A stretch of DNA of 64,000 nucleotides from Cyclobacteriaceae bacterium (GCA_025808415.1 CP075525.1:3271501-3335500), one strand, 5' to 3'. Positions 17,641 through 27,850 are shown, counted from the stretch's first letter. Notes: a model not told the origin generated them from the letters alone. Program-made: numbers and translations.

Positions 17641-17967
17641 ATGTTTGGATTATTTGGATTAGGAACCAAAAACTATGAAGAGCTGCGCGGTGCGGAGTTT
17701 AAGGCAAAGTACAAAGCTACACCAGGTGCGGTGTTGATTGATGTGCGCACTCCGGGCGAATTCCGCTCAGGGAGCATTCCCGGTGCCCGTAATATCGATA
17801 TCATGTCAGCGAATTTTTCACAGCAAATTTCAACCCTCGACAAGAACAAGGAATATTTTCTGTTTTGCCGCAGTGGTAACCGCAGTGGCCAGGCCTGCAA
17901 CATGATGGCCAAACAGGGATTTAAAGTACACAACCTGGCCGGTGGCGTAAGCGACTGGCCCAGGTAA
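17641..17967 (+). CDS. Single-domain rhodanese-like protein
   Basis: A 108-residue sulfurtransferase-type domain. The active-site cysteine is C76 in the loop FCRSGNRSGQA, and the family segments VLIDVRTPGEFRSGSIPGARNID and LAGGVSDW are present. The first 12 residues (MFGLFGLGTKNY) are hydrophobic but too short for a membrane anchor, so it is probably cytoplasmic. Single-domain rhodaneses carry sulfane sulfur or serve in persulfide and redox homeostasis. It has its own promoter region with a Crp/Fnr-type palindrome and a strong terminator. Confidence 0.93.
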   Translation: MFGLFGLGTKNYEELRGAEFKAKYKATPGAVLIDVRTPGEFRSGSIPGARNIDIMSANFSQQISTLDKNKEYFLFCRSGNRSGQACNMMAKQGFKVHNLAGGVSDWPR

Positions 17968-17989
17968 CGTGTGGGGTTTGGTTTGCGAA

Positions 17990-18019
17990 AAGCCGCTACC
18001 GGAAACGGGGCGGCTTTTT
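17990..18019 (+). terminator. Rho-independent terminator of the rhodanese gene
   Basis: AAGCCGC (17990-17996) pairs with GCGGCTT (18010-18016). An inner CCG-GAAA-CGG hairpin carries a GNRA tetraloop, and a T-run follows. Confidence 0.88.
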
Positions 18020-18045
18020 GCTTTTTTTATCTGGATATAAATACC

Positions 18046-18073
18046 TTGAATATGGAAAATTCATGTAATTTTG
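18046..18073 (+). promoter_or_regulatory. Bacteroidetes-type promoter of the gene at 18140
   Basis: TTG at 18046-18048 is followed after 17 bases by TAATTTTG at 18066-18073, an exact TAnnTTTG match. It lies 66 bases before the ATG at 18140. Confidence 0.65.
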
Positions 18074-18139
18074 CATATTCAGATATTAGGTGAAGCATTT
18101 TTTATCAAAACCTGAGATCAAAAATTTAATTTCTAAGAA

Positions 18140-18673
18140 ATGGAGACAATCACGTGGAAAAACGCTGATTTAAGTGGTTTAGTATGGGAGTTGGAAGCCA
18201 ATGGAAATGTCTATGGCAAATTAAAATTTTTTGGCGGAGTGGGATTTGGTGCCAATTTTTCAACTGGCAAAAAACAATTTCAATTTAAGAAAATTGGATT
18301 TTGGGGTAAGAAAATCCTAATCACCAAAAATGGGAGTTATGTTGGCGATATTATAAGCAATCCTTTAGGTCATACTTATGTAAAACTTGACTCTGGAAAA
18401 ACATTTAAGGTAACTTCAAATTTATTAGGGAAAAACCTTAGATGCATTGACCTTAAAGGAAAATCAGTCGTTCATTATAAAGTTGCAACATTAACATCTA
18501 TGAGAAAGGGGCAAATAGAAATTGCAGACTCACTGACTCATGATGAAAAGGAAATTCTATTAAGCATTGGACTTATTGCAGCACATTTTAAGACATGGAT
18601 AATTATATCCTATTTCTTACTTTTTAGTACCATGCTATTAGCAATAAGCAAGTTAATTGAACACATAAATTGA
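18140..18673 (+). CDS. AT-rich protein of unknown function with C-terminal membrane anchor
   Basis: A 177-residue protein I do not recognise. The first 120 residues are beta-rich with repeated glycine and aromatic turns (LVWELEANGNVYGKLKFFGG, FWGKKILITKNGSYVGD). This is reminiscent of tubby/LURP-one or scramblase-like folds, but that is only a guess. One membrane helix follows near the end (about 152-170, IIISYFLLFSTMLLAI). Base composition is clearly lower in GC than its neighbours, and it has its own promoter, which fits recent acquisition. It ends 56 bases before the convergent gene at 18730. Confidence 0.65.
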   Translation: METITWKNADLSGLVWELEANGNVYGKLKFFGGVGFGANFSTGKKQFQFKKIGFWGKKILITKNGSYVGDIISNPLGHTYVKLDSGKTFKVTSNLLGKNLRCIDLKGKSVVHYKVATLTSMRKGQIEIADSLTHDEKEILLSIGLIAAHFKTWIIISYFLLFSTMLLAISKLIEHIN

Positions 18674-18729
18674 TACAGCAGCAAAACTTTGTCAAGATCG
18701 CTGTCAATGATAGTAAGCCTCAACCATCA

Positions 18730-19311
18730 CTAATCCATCTCCTCTGCCTCGGCCTGTCTTACCGGATACCGGGTAATATCCACTTCGGTACCTTCGCGGT
18801 TGAAATATACTAAAAACCGCTTTCCTTTTTTGTCCTTGAACACAAACCGGTGGGTATAAATACCTTCCTTATCCTGTGCTGGATTGCCGGGGATAAAATA
18901 AAATGCTTCAAGGCTAATTAGGGTGTTGTCTTTTAATAACTTGTTGATTCTTGCTTTAAAGGCACCACTATAGCTTTCGCCCAGGTAAATGCCGGGAAAA
19001 TCATTTACCCCGTTTCCATCACCATGGTATTGCGAAAAAGAGGTGAGCTTTCCATTGCTATTGTAACGGTAACGGTTCTGAAGCACTTTTCCGCTGGATG
19101 GATCCAACTGCTGAAATACGGCCACATAACGGGGCGTTTCGTTAACGGAAAATCTTACCCATTCCTCCACCGGGTAGCCCAAAGCATCATTAAAGGCTTG
19201 CTTTACCGCATCAGGAACCTCGTTTTCTTTTAATGATTGACGCTGCGTTTGTGCAACTGTGTCAGAAAATGCAATAAAAAAAACCAGGATTAACAGTATT
19301 TTTCTTATCAT
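18730..19311 (-). CDS. Secreted PepSY-like protein of unknown function
   Basis: A 193-residue exported protein with a signal peptide (MIRKILLILVFFIAFSDTVA). The mature part has a segment VPDAVKQAFNDALGYPVEEWVRFS followed by a beta-strand YVAVF, a pattern seen in PepSY-like periplasmic proteins, and later YNSNGKLTSF. I assign the family only tentatively. It lies downstream of the AddAB-like pair on the same strand with a gap of 67 bases, and no functional link is evident. Confidence 0.6.
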   Translation of the reverse strand: MIRKILLILVFFIAFSDTVAQTQRQSLKENEVPDAVKQAFNDALGYPVEEWVRFSVNETPRYVAVFQQLDPSSGKVLQNRYRYNSNGKLTSFSQYHGDGNGVNDFPGIYLGESYSGAFKARINKLLKDNTLISLEAFYFIPGNPAQDKEGIYTHRFVFKDKKGKRFLVYFNREGTEVDITRYPVRQAEAEEMD

Positions 19312-19378
19312 GATTTTACTCGTTTATCAACAATGTAGTTTGGAATTTACGGCAACGTCTGCAATCGTGCAAAAGGTT

Positions 19379-22192
19379 TTACCGGTAACAAATGCGTTTG
19401 TAAGGGCAGTACTTGCAATTATCAACTTTCTGTGTCTGGTCGAATACAGTTTCAGGATTGAAGAGTTCTTCCAGTAATTCTTTTAACCCGGCTTCAAACG
19501 CTGGCAATACACTATGCACATCGCTCAAGCGCTGTCTGTCCATGGTCAATCCAAACTCCATATCATCGTCAAACAGATTTTTACCATTTAATAATCCAGT
19601 CACAACGCGGAGACCAGTTGTACGGTTAGTTTTGGTGTATAACCATGCGTACAATAAGGTTTGAAAGGCTGCTTTATTCCGATCACCCTCTCTTGCGAAC
19701 AAGGACTCTATGGATTTAAACTCCAGCTTATCCCTACCGGTTTTGTAGTCAACAATGCGTAGCAAATTTTCCTTCCGGTCAATACGGTCAATCTTACCGC
19801 CCAGCAATACCTTACCTACTGGTGCGTTAATAGAAAAAGTATACTCCATGGTCTGTTCCACACCTTCCACTATAAACGGAGCATGCTTTTTATCATGCTC
19901 CAGTATTTTTCCAATAAAGTTTTTTACCACTTCACTCACCAAAATCAGTTGACCTTCGTACATCACGGGTTGATTGGGATCAAGGCTGTACGTTTCAATC
20001 ACCTCCTGATCAAGCAGGCCTTGAATAAGACTTTTATTTTTCTCCAGATCCTGTGCATCAATTACAGTTGAGCCTTTCTGTTTCACAATTTTAGTATAGA
20101 ACGCTTCCATAACATTGTGTACAAAATTCCCCAATACCCGTGCATCCATGTCTTCTTCAATCTCATCAGGTTCTTTAATTTTTGCTACATGCCGAAAATA
20201 GAACCTAAGGCGGCATTCGATGTAGGTATTTAATGCAGAAGGTGACAAACCATTGAACTGACGATGTATATTTTGTTCATTCAACTTAGCCAAATTCTCA
20301 AGAACCCCATTATCTTTTTGAATGGCAATGGGTTTGACTTCGTTTACACCAATGGCATTGTGCAAGGCATGGTTTTCAAATTTCTTACCGCTTTCATACA
20401 TCAGTTGCTGCAGGTAACGACTCATTTCGCCCTGGCCCAGAATGTCGGTTTCGGTATTGTAAAAAAGAAAAATATTTTCAGCACGCTGAATGATACGATA
20501 AAACAAGTACGCATACATGGCATCCTGATGTTGTAACGTAGGCAAACGATAAGCCCTGCGGATGTTGTAAGGTATGTACGAACCCTTGTTTCCGTCCGAT
20601 GGCAACGATCCCTCATTTAAAGAGAGTATATAGACGTTTTTAAAATCAAGGTTACGGGTTTCAAGCATACCCATAACCTGTAGCCCCTGCAGAGGTTCGC
20701 CACTGAAAGGAATGCGCACCGAGCGAACATACTGCCGGAAAAACCGGAGAAACGAACGCCAATCAGAATATTGATCCCCTAAAACCTCTTCCATTCGATT
20801 AAGGCATTTAACCATTTGAAAAATGTGTTCTTTATCAAAAGTGTATAGCGTGTCCAGTGCACCTAACACTTGCAGGCAATCTTTCAGGTAAGGTGTAATA
20901 CGCGTTGTCTCAGCGGCAGTAAACATGGCCTGGTGAAGGGCAGTTTCACTGGCCAGAAAATTTTTAGGCACCGATACCCAATTATGCTTGAGCATCGCTT
21001 TTTGTTTGCTTTGAACCACTTTCAGATTTTCAGCTACTGTATAGGGATGGTTCAGTAATGACAAAACCGGACGGTGATGAAAGTAATCTTCCTTACGGCT
21101 GATCTGCAATTCGATCAGCAACTCGACAAAATTAAATACAGGTGTAGCGCTGAGTGAAAACCCCATGGTAACGTTTAGTTTTTCAACACTATCAGAAACG
21201 CTGTGCAACACAGGTAACAACAACTTTTCATCCGGCAACACAACCAAGGTCTCTTCAGGTTTTTCGCCAACCACCATATTCTCTGCCAACACCTGGCCCA
21301 TTATTTTTACCTGACCAACAGGCTGTGCGGCACCATACAATTTTATATTTTTTGCTGCACGAAAATTGGCAGGAGGCTGGGCCTCGAAAGTTTTGCCTAA
21401 TACCGTGTGTTGTTGGTATTCGTGAAAAAAATCACCTGCTTCCTGTGCGGCACTGTTCAGGTAATACTCATCTACATCCCAATAAACGGTTGCGCCACCT
21501 GCTACAGCATGCGCAAGGATTACCTCCTCTGCTTTTGTGAGGGCATTAAAACCGACAAAGATTTCACTTCCCTTTCGGATCGTTTCGCCCTTTAAAACGC
21601 TCTCAGCAACCTCACGGTGTACCATGCCTTCATACGCCAACCCTTCGCTTGTCAACTGCAAACGAAAGTTTGTGTACACATCAAAAAGGTGCTTCCATAC
21701 TTCCAGGAATTTTTTCCTGTTCTCGGTTTTATGCGCATCAAAGTTTCCCCAGAAATCAAGGAGGAATTTCTTTTGTTCATCGGTCAGGTAATCAAACGTG
21801 GCATCAAGTTCTTTCTGGTGGCTGAGGTCACGAAACAGCATCTCGGCATTTACGAGGTACTTGTCAATTTCTTCAAAATCCCGCAGCAGCATTTCCCCCC
21901 AATAATAGAAGCGGTCAAATGCTTCCTTACTGTTTACGGTAGCCACATAAGCCTTATACAACCGGTAAACGAGTTCCAGTTTATCCGGCACCTGCACAGT
22001 TGAAAAACCTTTAATGTACTCTTCAATGGTTAACATGGTTGGCCCAAATGCAGGCTTGCGCAACATGGTACCAAGGTGCTTTCTGAAAAACACTATGGCC
22101 CTGCGGTTTGGGAAAACAAGGGTTACTTCCTCCAGGCGGGGATGTTTATCGATTACTTTTTGCGCAATTTCCAGAAGAAAGGGTGTCGTCAT
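19379..22192 (-). CDS. AddB/RecB-family nuclease-helicase subunit (PD-(D/E)XK, Fe-S type)
   Basis: A 937-residue AddB-like partner of the helicase encoded just upstream. The N-terminal region is an inactivated UvrD-like helicase (VTLVFPNRRAIVFFRKHL instead of a Walker A). The C-terminal nuclease has GNFVHNVMEAFY, GKIDRIDR and IVDYKTGR as catalytic motifs. Cysteine in YIECRLRFYF plus C926, C929 and C935 at the end (CKYCPYKRIC) would hold the 4Fe-4S cluster typical of AddB. Together with the 22202 gene it should process double-strand breaks for RecA loading and degrade foreign linear DNA. Nine bases separate the two genes. Confidence 0.88.
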   Translation of the reverse strand: MTTPFLLEIAQKVIDKHPRLEEVTLVFPNRRAIVFFRKHLGTMLRKPAFGPTMLTIEEYIKGFSTVQVPDKLELVYRLYKAYVATVNSKEAFDRFYYWGEMLLRDFEEIDKYLVNAEMLFRDLSHQKELDATFDYLTDEQKKFLLDFWGNFDAHKTENRKKFLEVWKHLFDVYTNFRLQLTSEGLAYEGMVHREVAESVLKGETIRKGSEIFVGFNALTKAEEVILAHAVAGGATVYWDVDEYYLNSAAQEAGDFFHEYQQHTVLGKTFEAQPPANFRAAKNIKLYGAAQPVGQVKIMGQVLAENMVVGEKPEETLVVLPDEKLLLPVLHSVSDSVEKLNVTMGFSLSATPVFNFVELLIELQISRKEDYFHHRPVLSLLNHPYTVAENLKVVQSKQKAMLKHNWVSVPKNFLASETALHQAMFTAAETTRITPYLKDCLQVLGALDTLYTFDKEHIFQMVKCLNRMEEVLGDQYSDWRSFLRFFRQYVRSVRIPFSGEPLQGLQVMGMLETRNLDFKNVYILSLNEGSLPSDGNKGSYIPYNIRRAYRLPTLQHQDAMYAYLFYRIIQRAENIFLFYNTETDILGQGEMSRYLQQLMYESGKKFENHALHNAIGVNEVKPIAIQKDNGVLENLAKLNEQNIHRQFNGLSPSALNTYIECRLRFYFRHVAKIKEPDEIEEDMDARVLGNFVHNVMEAFYTKIVKQKGSTVIDAQDLEKNKSLIQGLLDQEVIETYSLDPNQPVMYEGQLILVSEVVKNFIGKILEHDKKHAPFIVEGVEQTMEYTFSINAPVGKVLLGGKIDRIDRKENLLRIVDYKTGRDKLEFKSIESLFAREGDRNKAAFQTLLYAWLYTKTNRTTGLRVVTGLLNGKNLFDDDMEFGLTMDRQRLSDVHSVLPAFEAGLKELLEELFNPETVFDQTQKVDNCKYCPYKRICYR

Positions 22193-22201
22193 ACCGTTCA
22201 G

Positions 22202-25200
22202 TTATAAGCCTAACTCCAACTGGCTATCATCTTTTTTCTTCACTGTCCTCACCTTCCCTGCCCTCACTTCCACTACCTCTCCGGTACGCACATACAACAC
22301 ATAGCCTTCCACTTCCGTAAAATTCATGTTCCGTAAAATATCCATATAGGCCAGCACCTGGTGTTGATCGGCTTTTGCTGAAACACCGGTTTTGAAATCA
22401 ATAACAACAGCTTTACTATCGTTTATCAACAACCGATCAAACCGGCTCTCTTCTCCGCCCGGTAAAATTACCGGAACTTCCGTGTGAACTTCCCAACCCT
22501 CTTCAAACCATGATGAAATCATAGGAACACTTAACAAATGCTTCAAATCTGATCTAACCTGGTCAACCTCTGAAGTGGTGAGCAAACCTTCGTGTATGGC
22601 CCGTTGAAGTGCAGCCTGAACATCATTTTTTGTGCGGATGAAGGACAGCACAGTATGCACATGAATGCCATACTTTACCTTATCTTCTTTATCTGAATCA
22701 AAATATCTTCTGCCGGCTTGCCGGATAACCAGCTTATCGCGCCAACGTGAAACATCATATCTTTTCAAGGCAATTGGCTTAATCGCTTCAGGTTGGGTGT
22801 CATTACGGGTCGGTGGCAATTCAAGCACCCCGGCTTGCCAACATAATGCCGGCTTATCCCATAGTTTGGCAAGCGATTCGTTTGTGGTGATGCAATATTG
22901 AAGTAAAGCACTTACATCCGGCACACTCAATTCGTTTTTGTTATTGATCAGTTTTTTAAATGGAGCCAAAATCTTTAATCCCAATTCTGCACGGGTAAAC
23001 GCCACATATAAAATGTTAACATTGTCCAGGAAAATCTGTGATCGTTCGTGGTGATAGTAGGGTTCGAAAACAGTTTCTTCCAGTTTACTTCCGTATTTAA
23101 CCGATAAATACCCGGCATTTTTAAACATGGGTGCATCTGCCTGTACCCACATGTTGGGGGATGTTAAGCCCGGATGATCCAGCTTCCACGAACAAAACGG
23201 GATGATAACATATTTAAACTGAAGCCCTTTAGATTTATGGATTGTCAGGATTTCAGCAGCATCGATGGATCCTGAAGTTTTTACGGATGTCTTGTCCGAA
23301 TCTTTGTTCTGCTCCCACCATTCCAAAAAAGCCTGCAAATCGTTGCGCTCACGGGTATAAAAATTCAACACAATGTCCTGAAAGGCTTGCAGATAGGCCA
23401 GTTCCAACGCCTGATCGGACAGCCCGAATATGCGGATCAGCATCTCGGTCATCTCAAAAAGCGGAAGCTTTCTAAGTTCCGTTTTTCGATTTGTAAACTC
23501 GTTGGGCAGAAAACTTTCAAACGTTACCTTATCGGCCACCGAAAAAACATCCGCCAGTGCCATGCCTGACTGGTGGATGCGGGCAAACTCGTAAGCCAGC
23601 TCGGCACGGGCTACCACGTCAAGATTGTTGTTCAGGTAGCGCATGGCAGCAAGTATAAGGTTTACGGAAGCTGCACCATCAATGCGCAACGATTCATTGG
23701 AGATTACATTGTAATTGAGGGTTGGATTTGCCTGGGTCGAGCTTCTACAATTTAGTAAATGGGCTACCACCTCCTGTCCCTCACTGTTGGTGCGTACCAA
23801 AATGGCGATGTCCTTCATCTTCACTCCGGCCTGCTGCCAAACTTCCAGGGTTTTTACCAGTTGGTTTTTTGCCAACGCTTTCCATTTCTGTTCCTGGTCT
23901 TTATCTTCCTCAAGAAATTGTATATCAACAAAGCCTTTGCTTTCCCTTTTTATATTTTGGCTTACATCACTGAACGCTTCTTCCGCCAGCCGTGCCCCGG
24001 TTTGCTCCGCTATAAATGTGGAGGCCGTTTTAAATAAGTTGTTGTTGAAGGAAATAATATTTGCCGCACTGCGGTAATTATCAGAAAGGTTAACATGTGC
24101 CACGCGTTCTTTACCCATCTGCTGTTCAAGTTTTTGTTGGAGTAACGTAAGGTCGCCCCCACGCCAACGATAAATGGCCTGTTTTACATCGCCTACAATT
24201 ACGTTTCGGTTGCTGCTGCTTAAACTTTCGTTAATGAGCGGGATGAAGTTACGCCACTGCAAATTGGAAGTGTCCTGAAATTCATCGATGAGGTAATTCT
24301 TATAAAATGATCCGGTCTTTTCATAAATAAAAGGCGCATCACTGTCGCCAATAAGTTCTTGTAAAAACTGTGGCGCATCAGCCAGCAACATCATATTGTT
24401 CTCGGCTTTATACTCCTGAAGTTTTTTGGAGATGTCGGCCATCAGGCCATAGGCGTAAAAGTTTTGCAGCACTACTTCAGCCGATAGTGCCTGTCTATAA
24501 TATTTTTCCCGATAGTCAAGAATTTCCCTCATTAAGGGCAACAACTGTGAAGATGCCAGTTTAAGCACATCATTTTTCCGACTTGTTTTTGGGGCCGGCC
24601 AATTATTGATGTCTTGTAAATTCTCTGACACCTGAACACCCGGTTCTTTAAAGTCACTAACTTTAGACAGATCAGTAAGGTTATTGAAGAACTTATATCC
24701 AGCACCACCCTGATACTTAAAATCATTCGGTTCAAGTTGATGTTGTTCAATGAGATCCAATCCTTGTTTTGCCAAAGTCCGTATATGATTTATAAATGAA
24801 CCTGTTGATATACCCAACTCCGCCAACAAGTCTTTCAAAAACATTCTGTCGCTTGTCTTCTTATTAAAATCCTTTTCAATCCGCTTAAAGTCTTCTTTTA
24901 AAATCTCCTTCGAAAAATCAACCAGTCCCGTGCGCATATCCCAGGGTTTGTCGCTCTCCAGGTTTTTGGTGGCGAAATCCACTACCCACCGTTTCAGGTC
25001 CTTATCTTCACCCATAGCATCAATCAGGTTGTTCACCACTTCCGTTAACACGGCCTCATTGTCAACCTCAAGGCGGTAATCGCCTGAAAGTCCTGCTTCA
25101 CGCGTAAACGAACGGATAACTTTCTGGAAAAATGCATCGATGGTACTGATGGAAAACTGTGAATATTGATGCAGGATTTGCGAACGCAATCCGTTGCAAT

Positions 25201-25465
25201 GTTCTTTAAATTCACCATCGCTCAGGTTCAACTCGTGTTTAAGCTCGGGTTCAAGGGAATTTTCCCGGCCATCAATAAAATCATTCAGGTAGTGAACAAT
25301 CCGTTCCTTCATTTCCTGGGTAGCCTTGTTGGTAAAGGTTACCGCCAAGATGTGACGGAAGTGCCCCGAGCGGTGCCGAAGGGCCAGTTTCAGGTATTCC
25401 TTGGCCAAGGTGCGGGTTTTGCCGCTTCCGGCTGAACTTCGGTATATGATTAATGGCTTTTCCAA
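22202..25465 (-). CDS. AddA/RecB-like UvrD-family helicase-nuclease
   Basis: A 1087-residue superfamily 1A helicase with C-terminal nuclease. Walker A is SSAGSGKTRT at residues 10-19 and Walker B is LIDEFQDTSN. Motif III is VGDVKQAIYRWRGG and motif V is LTIHKSKGLQFKYVIIP. The terminal PD-(D/E)XK nuclease shows GIHVHTVLSF and FDRLLINDSKAVVIDFKTG. It is the motor of an AddAB-type double-strand-break resection complex with the 19379 product. It starts 105 bases from the divergent patatin gene. Confidence 0.92.
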   Translation of the reverse strand: MEKPLIIYRSSAGSGKTRTLAKEYLKLALRHRSGHFRHILAVTFTNKATQEMKERIVHYLNDFIDGRENSLEPELKHELNLSDGEFKEHCNGLRSQILHQYSQFSISTIDAFFQKVIRSFTREAGLSGDYRLEVDNEAVLTEVVNNLIDAMGEDKDLKRWVVDFATKNLESDKPWDMRTGLVDFSKEILKEDFKRIEKDFNKKTSDRMFLKDLLAELGISTGSFINHIRTLAKQGLDLIEQHQLEPNDFKYQGGAGYKFFNNLTDLSKVSDFKEPGVQVSENLQDINNWPAPKTSRKNDVLKLASSQLLPLMREILDYREKYYRQALSAEVVLQNFYAYGLMADISKKLQEYKAENNMMLLADAPQFLQELIGDSDAPFIYEKTGSFYKNYLIDEFQDTSNLQWRNFIPLINESLSSSNRNVIVGDVKQAIYRWRGGDLTLLQQKLEQQMGKERVAHVNLSDNYRSAANIISFNNNLFKTASTFIAEQTGARLAEEAFSDVSQNIKRESKGFVDIQFLEEDKDQEQKWKALAKNQLVKTLEVWQQAGVKMKDIAILVRTNSEGQEVVAHLLNCRSSTQANPTLNYNVISNESLRIDGAASVNLILAAMRYLNNNLDVVARAELAYEFARIHQSGMALADVFSVADKVTFESFLPNEFTNRKTELRKLPLFEMTEMLIRIFGLSDQALELAYLQAFQDIVLNFYTRERNDLQAFLEWWEQNKDSDKTSVKTSGSIDAAEILTIHKSKGLQFKYVIIPFCSWKLDHPGLTSPNMWVQADAPMFKNAGYLSVKYGSKLEETVFEPYYHHERSQIFLDNVNILYVAFTRAELGLKILAPFKKLINNKNELSVPDVSALLQYCITTNESLAKLWDKPALCWQAGVLELPPTRNDTQPEAIKPIALKRYDVSRWRDKLVIRQAGRRYFDSDKEDKVKYGIHVHTVLSFIRTKNDVQAALQRAIHEGLLTTSEVDQVRSDLKHLLSVPMISSWFEEGWEVHTEVPVILPGGEESRFDRLLINDSKAVVIDFKTGVSAKADQHQVLAYMDILRNMNFTEVEGYVLYVRTGEVVEVRAGKVRTVKKKDDSQLELGL

Positions 25466-25570
25466 TGCAGGCGCTGAAGTAAACGAATGCCTGCAAGAAA
25501 GAAAAATGAAATGACAGTTTATGTCTCCCTTTCATTTTTTAACTTGTCAGGAAAAGCCCCCGGTTGTTCT

Positions 25571-27850
25571 ATGCGCAGGTTTTATCTTTTTCTGGTTGCA
25601 CTCTGGTACTCCTTCCCGTTGCAGTTGTTGTTTAACAACTTCAGGCGCAACCATGTACTGATGCTGTGTTGGATCATCCTGTTTGCCATGATAACCGGAA
25701 ACTTTGGGCAGTACCTGGGCATACCCTACCTGTTTCTTGACCCCGAATACCTGAATACGGTAAACTTCACCAGTTTTTTCCTTCTTGGTATTTCGCTGGC
25801 TGCTTTTACGGTAGCTTTCCATATTACAGGCTACATAGCCGATGGGCATCGATTTTCCTTTGTCGGCACCTTGTCGCGCCCTTTCACCAAGTTTGCGCTG
25901 AACAACAGTATTGTACCGATGCTCTTTTTAAGCCTCTATATATTTTATATCCTCAGCTTTCAGCTCGATAACCAGTACACTTCCGGAACACAACTATTCT
26001 GGAACCTTACCGGATTGCTTTGTGGCTTTTTTCTGATGACGCTGATCTTCTTCATCTACTTCTGGCTTACCAACAAAGATATTTTCCGGTATGTGGTGTG
26101 CCGCATTGATGAAAAAATAAAACAGAACATGCAGGTAACACGTGCCAGTGCCATGAAAAAGCTTGACATTGCCCGAAAGCGACAGGTACGGGTTGATTAT
26201 TATTTGGATTATGATTTCCGGATTAAGAAAGTAGACGACAGCGGATTTTACGATCGTAACACCGTCATCCAGGTGTTTGACCAAAACCATCTTAACCTGG
26301 TAATTATCCAGTTGTTTATCGTTGGACTTGTTTTAGTACTTGGGTTGTTTAAGGATTATCCAACCTTTCAACTCCCGGCCGCAGCGAGCGCCACCATATT
26401 CCTCACCATTTTCGTAATGATCTCCGGGGCATTCAGTTATTGGTTTGGCGGATGGTCAACCACTATGGCTATTGTGGTATTTCTGATACTGAACTTCCTG
26501 GCGGGCAAAGATTTCTTTTCCAAACGCTACGAAGCCTTTGGCCTCGATTATCAAAAACAACCTGCACGCTATTCAAACGAAAGCATAAGGATATTGCACG
26601 ACAGTGTAACCCTGGAGACGGATCGCCTGGAAACCTTAAAAATGCTGGAGAACTGGCGAAAAAAATTTCCGGAAGATGAAAAACCTAAAATGGTTTTTTT
26701 GTGCGCCAGCGGTGGCGGTAAGCGTGCTGCTTTGTGGACACTTAACGCCTTACAGGTTGCTGACAGCCTTACCAACGGAAAGCTTACCGAGAAGAGCATT
26801 ATGATTTCAGGCGCTTCGGGCGGGCTCATTGGCGCCAGTTTCTTCCGCGAATTAAAATTAAGGGCCAAGCTGGGCGAGCCGGTAAACCCGTATGCCGAAA
26901 AGCATCGCACCAGCCTTTCCACCGACAACCTAAATCCGCTTATATTCAGCCTGCTCGCCAACGATTTATTTGTTGGGTTCTCTAAGTTCGAATATGCCGG
27001 CAACTACTACCAACGTGACCGCGGCTATACATTCGAAGAACAACTTGACGTTATAACCGAAGGACTGATGGACAAACCGGTAATTGCCTACCATGATGCC
27101 GAGCATGAAGCGTTGGTACCCATGGTTGTATTATCACCAACCATCATAAATGATGGCCGCAAATTGTACATCGCTGCACACCGGGTATCCTATTTAAACT
27201 CAGTAATAATAGGTTTTCCGGATTATGAACTTTCTAAACTTGGTGGAGTTGATTACCAATTACTTTTTAAAGACCAGGGAGCCCAAAACCTGCGCTTCCT
27301 CTCCGCCTTGCGCATGAGTGCCACCTTTCCCTACATAACACCAAACACCACCTTGCCAACCGAACCTGCTATACAAATTATGGACGCGGGCATTTCCGAT
27401 AATTTTGGGATTTCCGATGCTGTGCGGTTTTTATTTGCCTTCAAGGAATGGATAGCTGAAAATACTTCAGGCATTATCGTGCTTTCCATTCGTGATTCAC
27501 CCAAGCTGGGACAAATAGCCGAGCGGAGAAGCCAAACCATACTGGATGCTATGACACAACCTATCAGCACGGTGTATAACAATTTTGAAAATTTCCAGGA
27601 CATTGGCAACGACACCTATCTTGGCTTTGCCAAAACCTGGTTCAACAAACCGATTGAACGCATTGACCTGCAATACCAGGTTGAGTCTTATGCACCCATC
27701 CTAAGCCAAATGGACAGCCTGAGGCAGAACAATGCGCGCGCCTCTTTAAGTTGGCGCCTTACCGCACGCGAAAAGTATGGCATTGTTGAAAATATCAATT
27801 CACCGGCCAACCAGGCCGAGCTTCAAAAGCTGAAAAAATTACTTGAATAA
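25571..27850 (+). CDS. Membrane-bound patatin-like phospholipase
   Basis: A 759-residue protein with several membrane helices in the first 350 residues (e.g. MLCWIILFAMITGNFGQYLG, LFIVGLVLVLGLF, FLTIFVMISGAFSYWF) and a C-terminal patatin domain. The oxyanion loop GGGKR is at about residues 381-385, the nucleophile is S416 in SGASGG, and the catalytic aspartate is D605 in DAGISDNFG, so all active-site elements are present. It should hydrolyse acyl ester bonds of membrane lipids. The frame is open back to 25487, but the ATG at 25571 starts just before a membrane helix and was preferred. Its stop overlaps the next ATG by one base (TAATG), so it is coupled to the histidine kinase. Confidence 0.87.
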   Translation: MRRFYLFLVALWYSFPLQLLFNNFRRNHVLMLCWIILFAMITGNFGQYLGIPYLFLDPEYLNTVNFTSFFLLGISLAAFTVAFHITGYIADGHRFSFVGTLSRPFTKFALNNSIVPMLFLSLYIFYILSFQLDNQYTSGTQLFWNLTGLLCGFFLMTLIFFIYFWLTNKDIFRYVVCRIDEKIKQNMQVTRASAMKKLDIARKRQVRVDYYLDYDFRIKKVDDSGFYDRNTVIQVFDQNHLNLVIIQLFIVGLVLVLGLFKDYPTFQLPAAASATIFLTIFVMISGAFSYWFGGWSTTMAIVVFLILNFLAGKDFFSKRYEAFGLDYQKQPARYSNESIRILHDSVTLETDRLETLKMLENWRKKFPEDEKPKMVFLCASGGGKRAALWTLNALQVADSLTNGKLTEKSIMISGASGGLIGASFFRELKLRAKLGEPVNPYAEKHRTSLSTDNLNPLIFSLLANDLFVGFSKFEYAGNYYQRDRGYTFEEQLDVITEGLMDKPVIAYHDAEHEALVPMVVLSPTIINDGRKLYIAAHRVSYLNSVIIGFPDYELSKLGGVDYQLLFKDQGAQNLRFLSALRMSATFPYITPNTTLPTEPAIQIMDAGISDNFGISDAVRFLFAFKEWIAENTSGIIVLSIRDSPKLGQIAERRSQTILDAMTQPISTVYNNFENFQDIGNDTYLGFAKTWFNKPIERIDLQYQVESYAPILSQMDSLRQNNARASLSWRLTAREKYGIVENINSPANQAELQKLKKLLE

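Noticed and set aside
25487..25570. Upstream in-frame start of the patatin gene
   Set aside because: It adds 28 residues without homology-like features; the ATG at 25571 is immediately before the first membrane helix.
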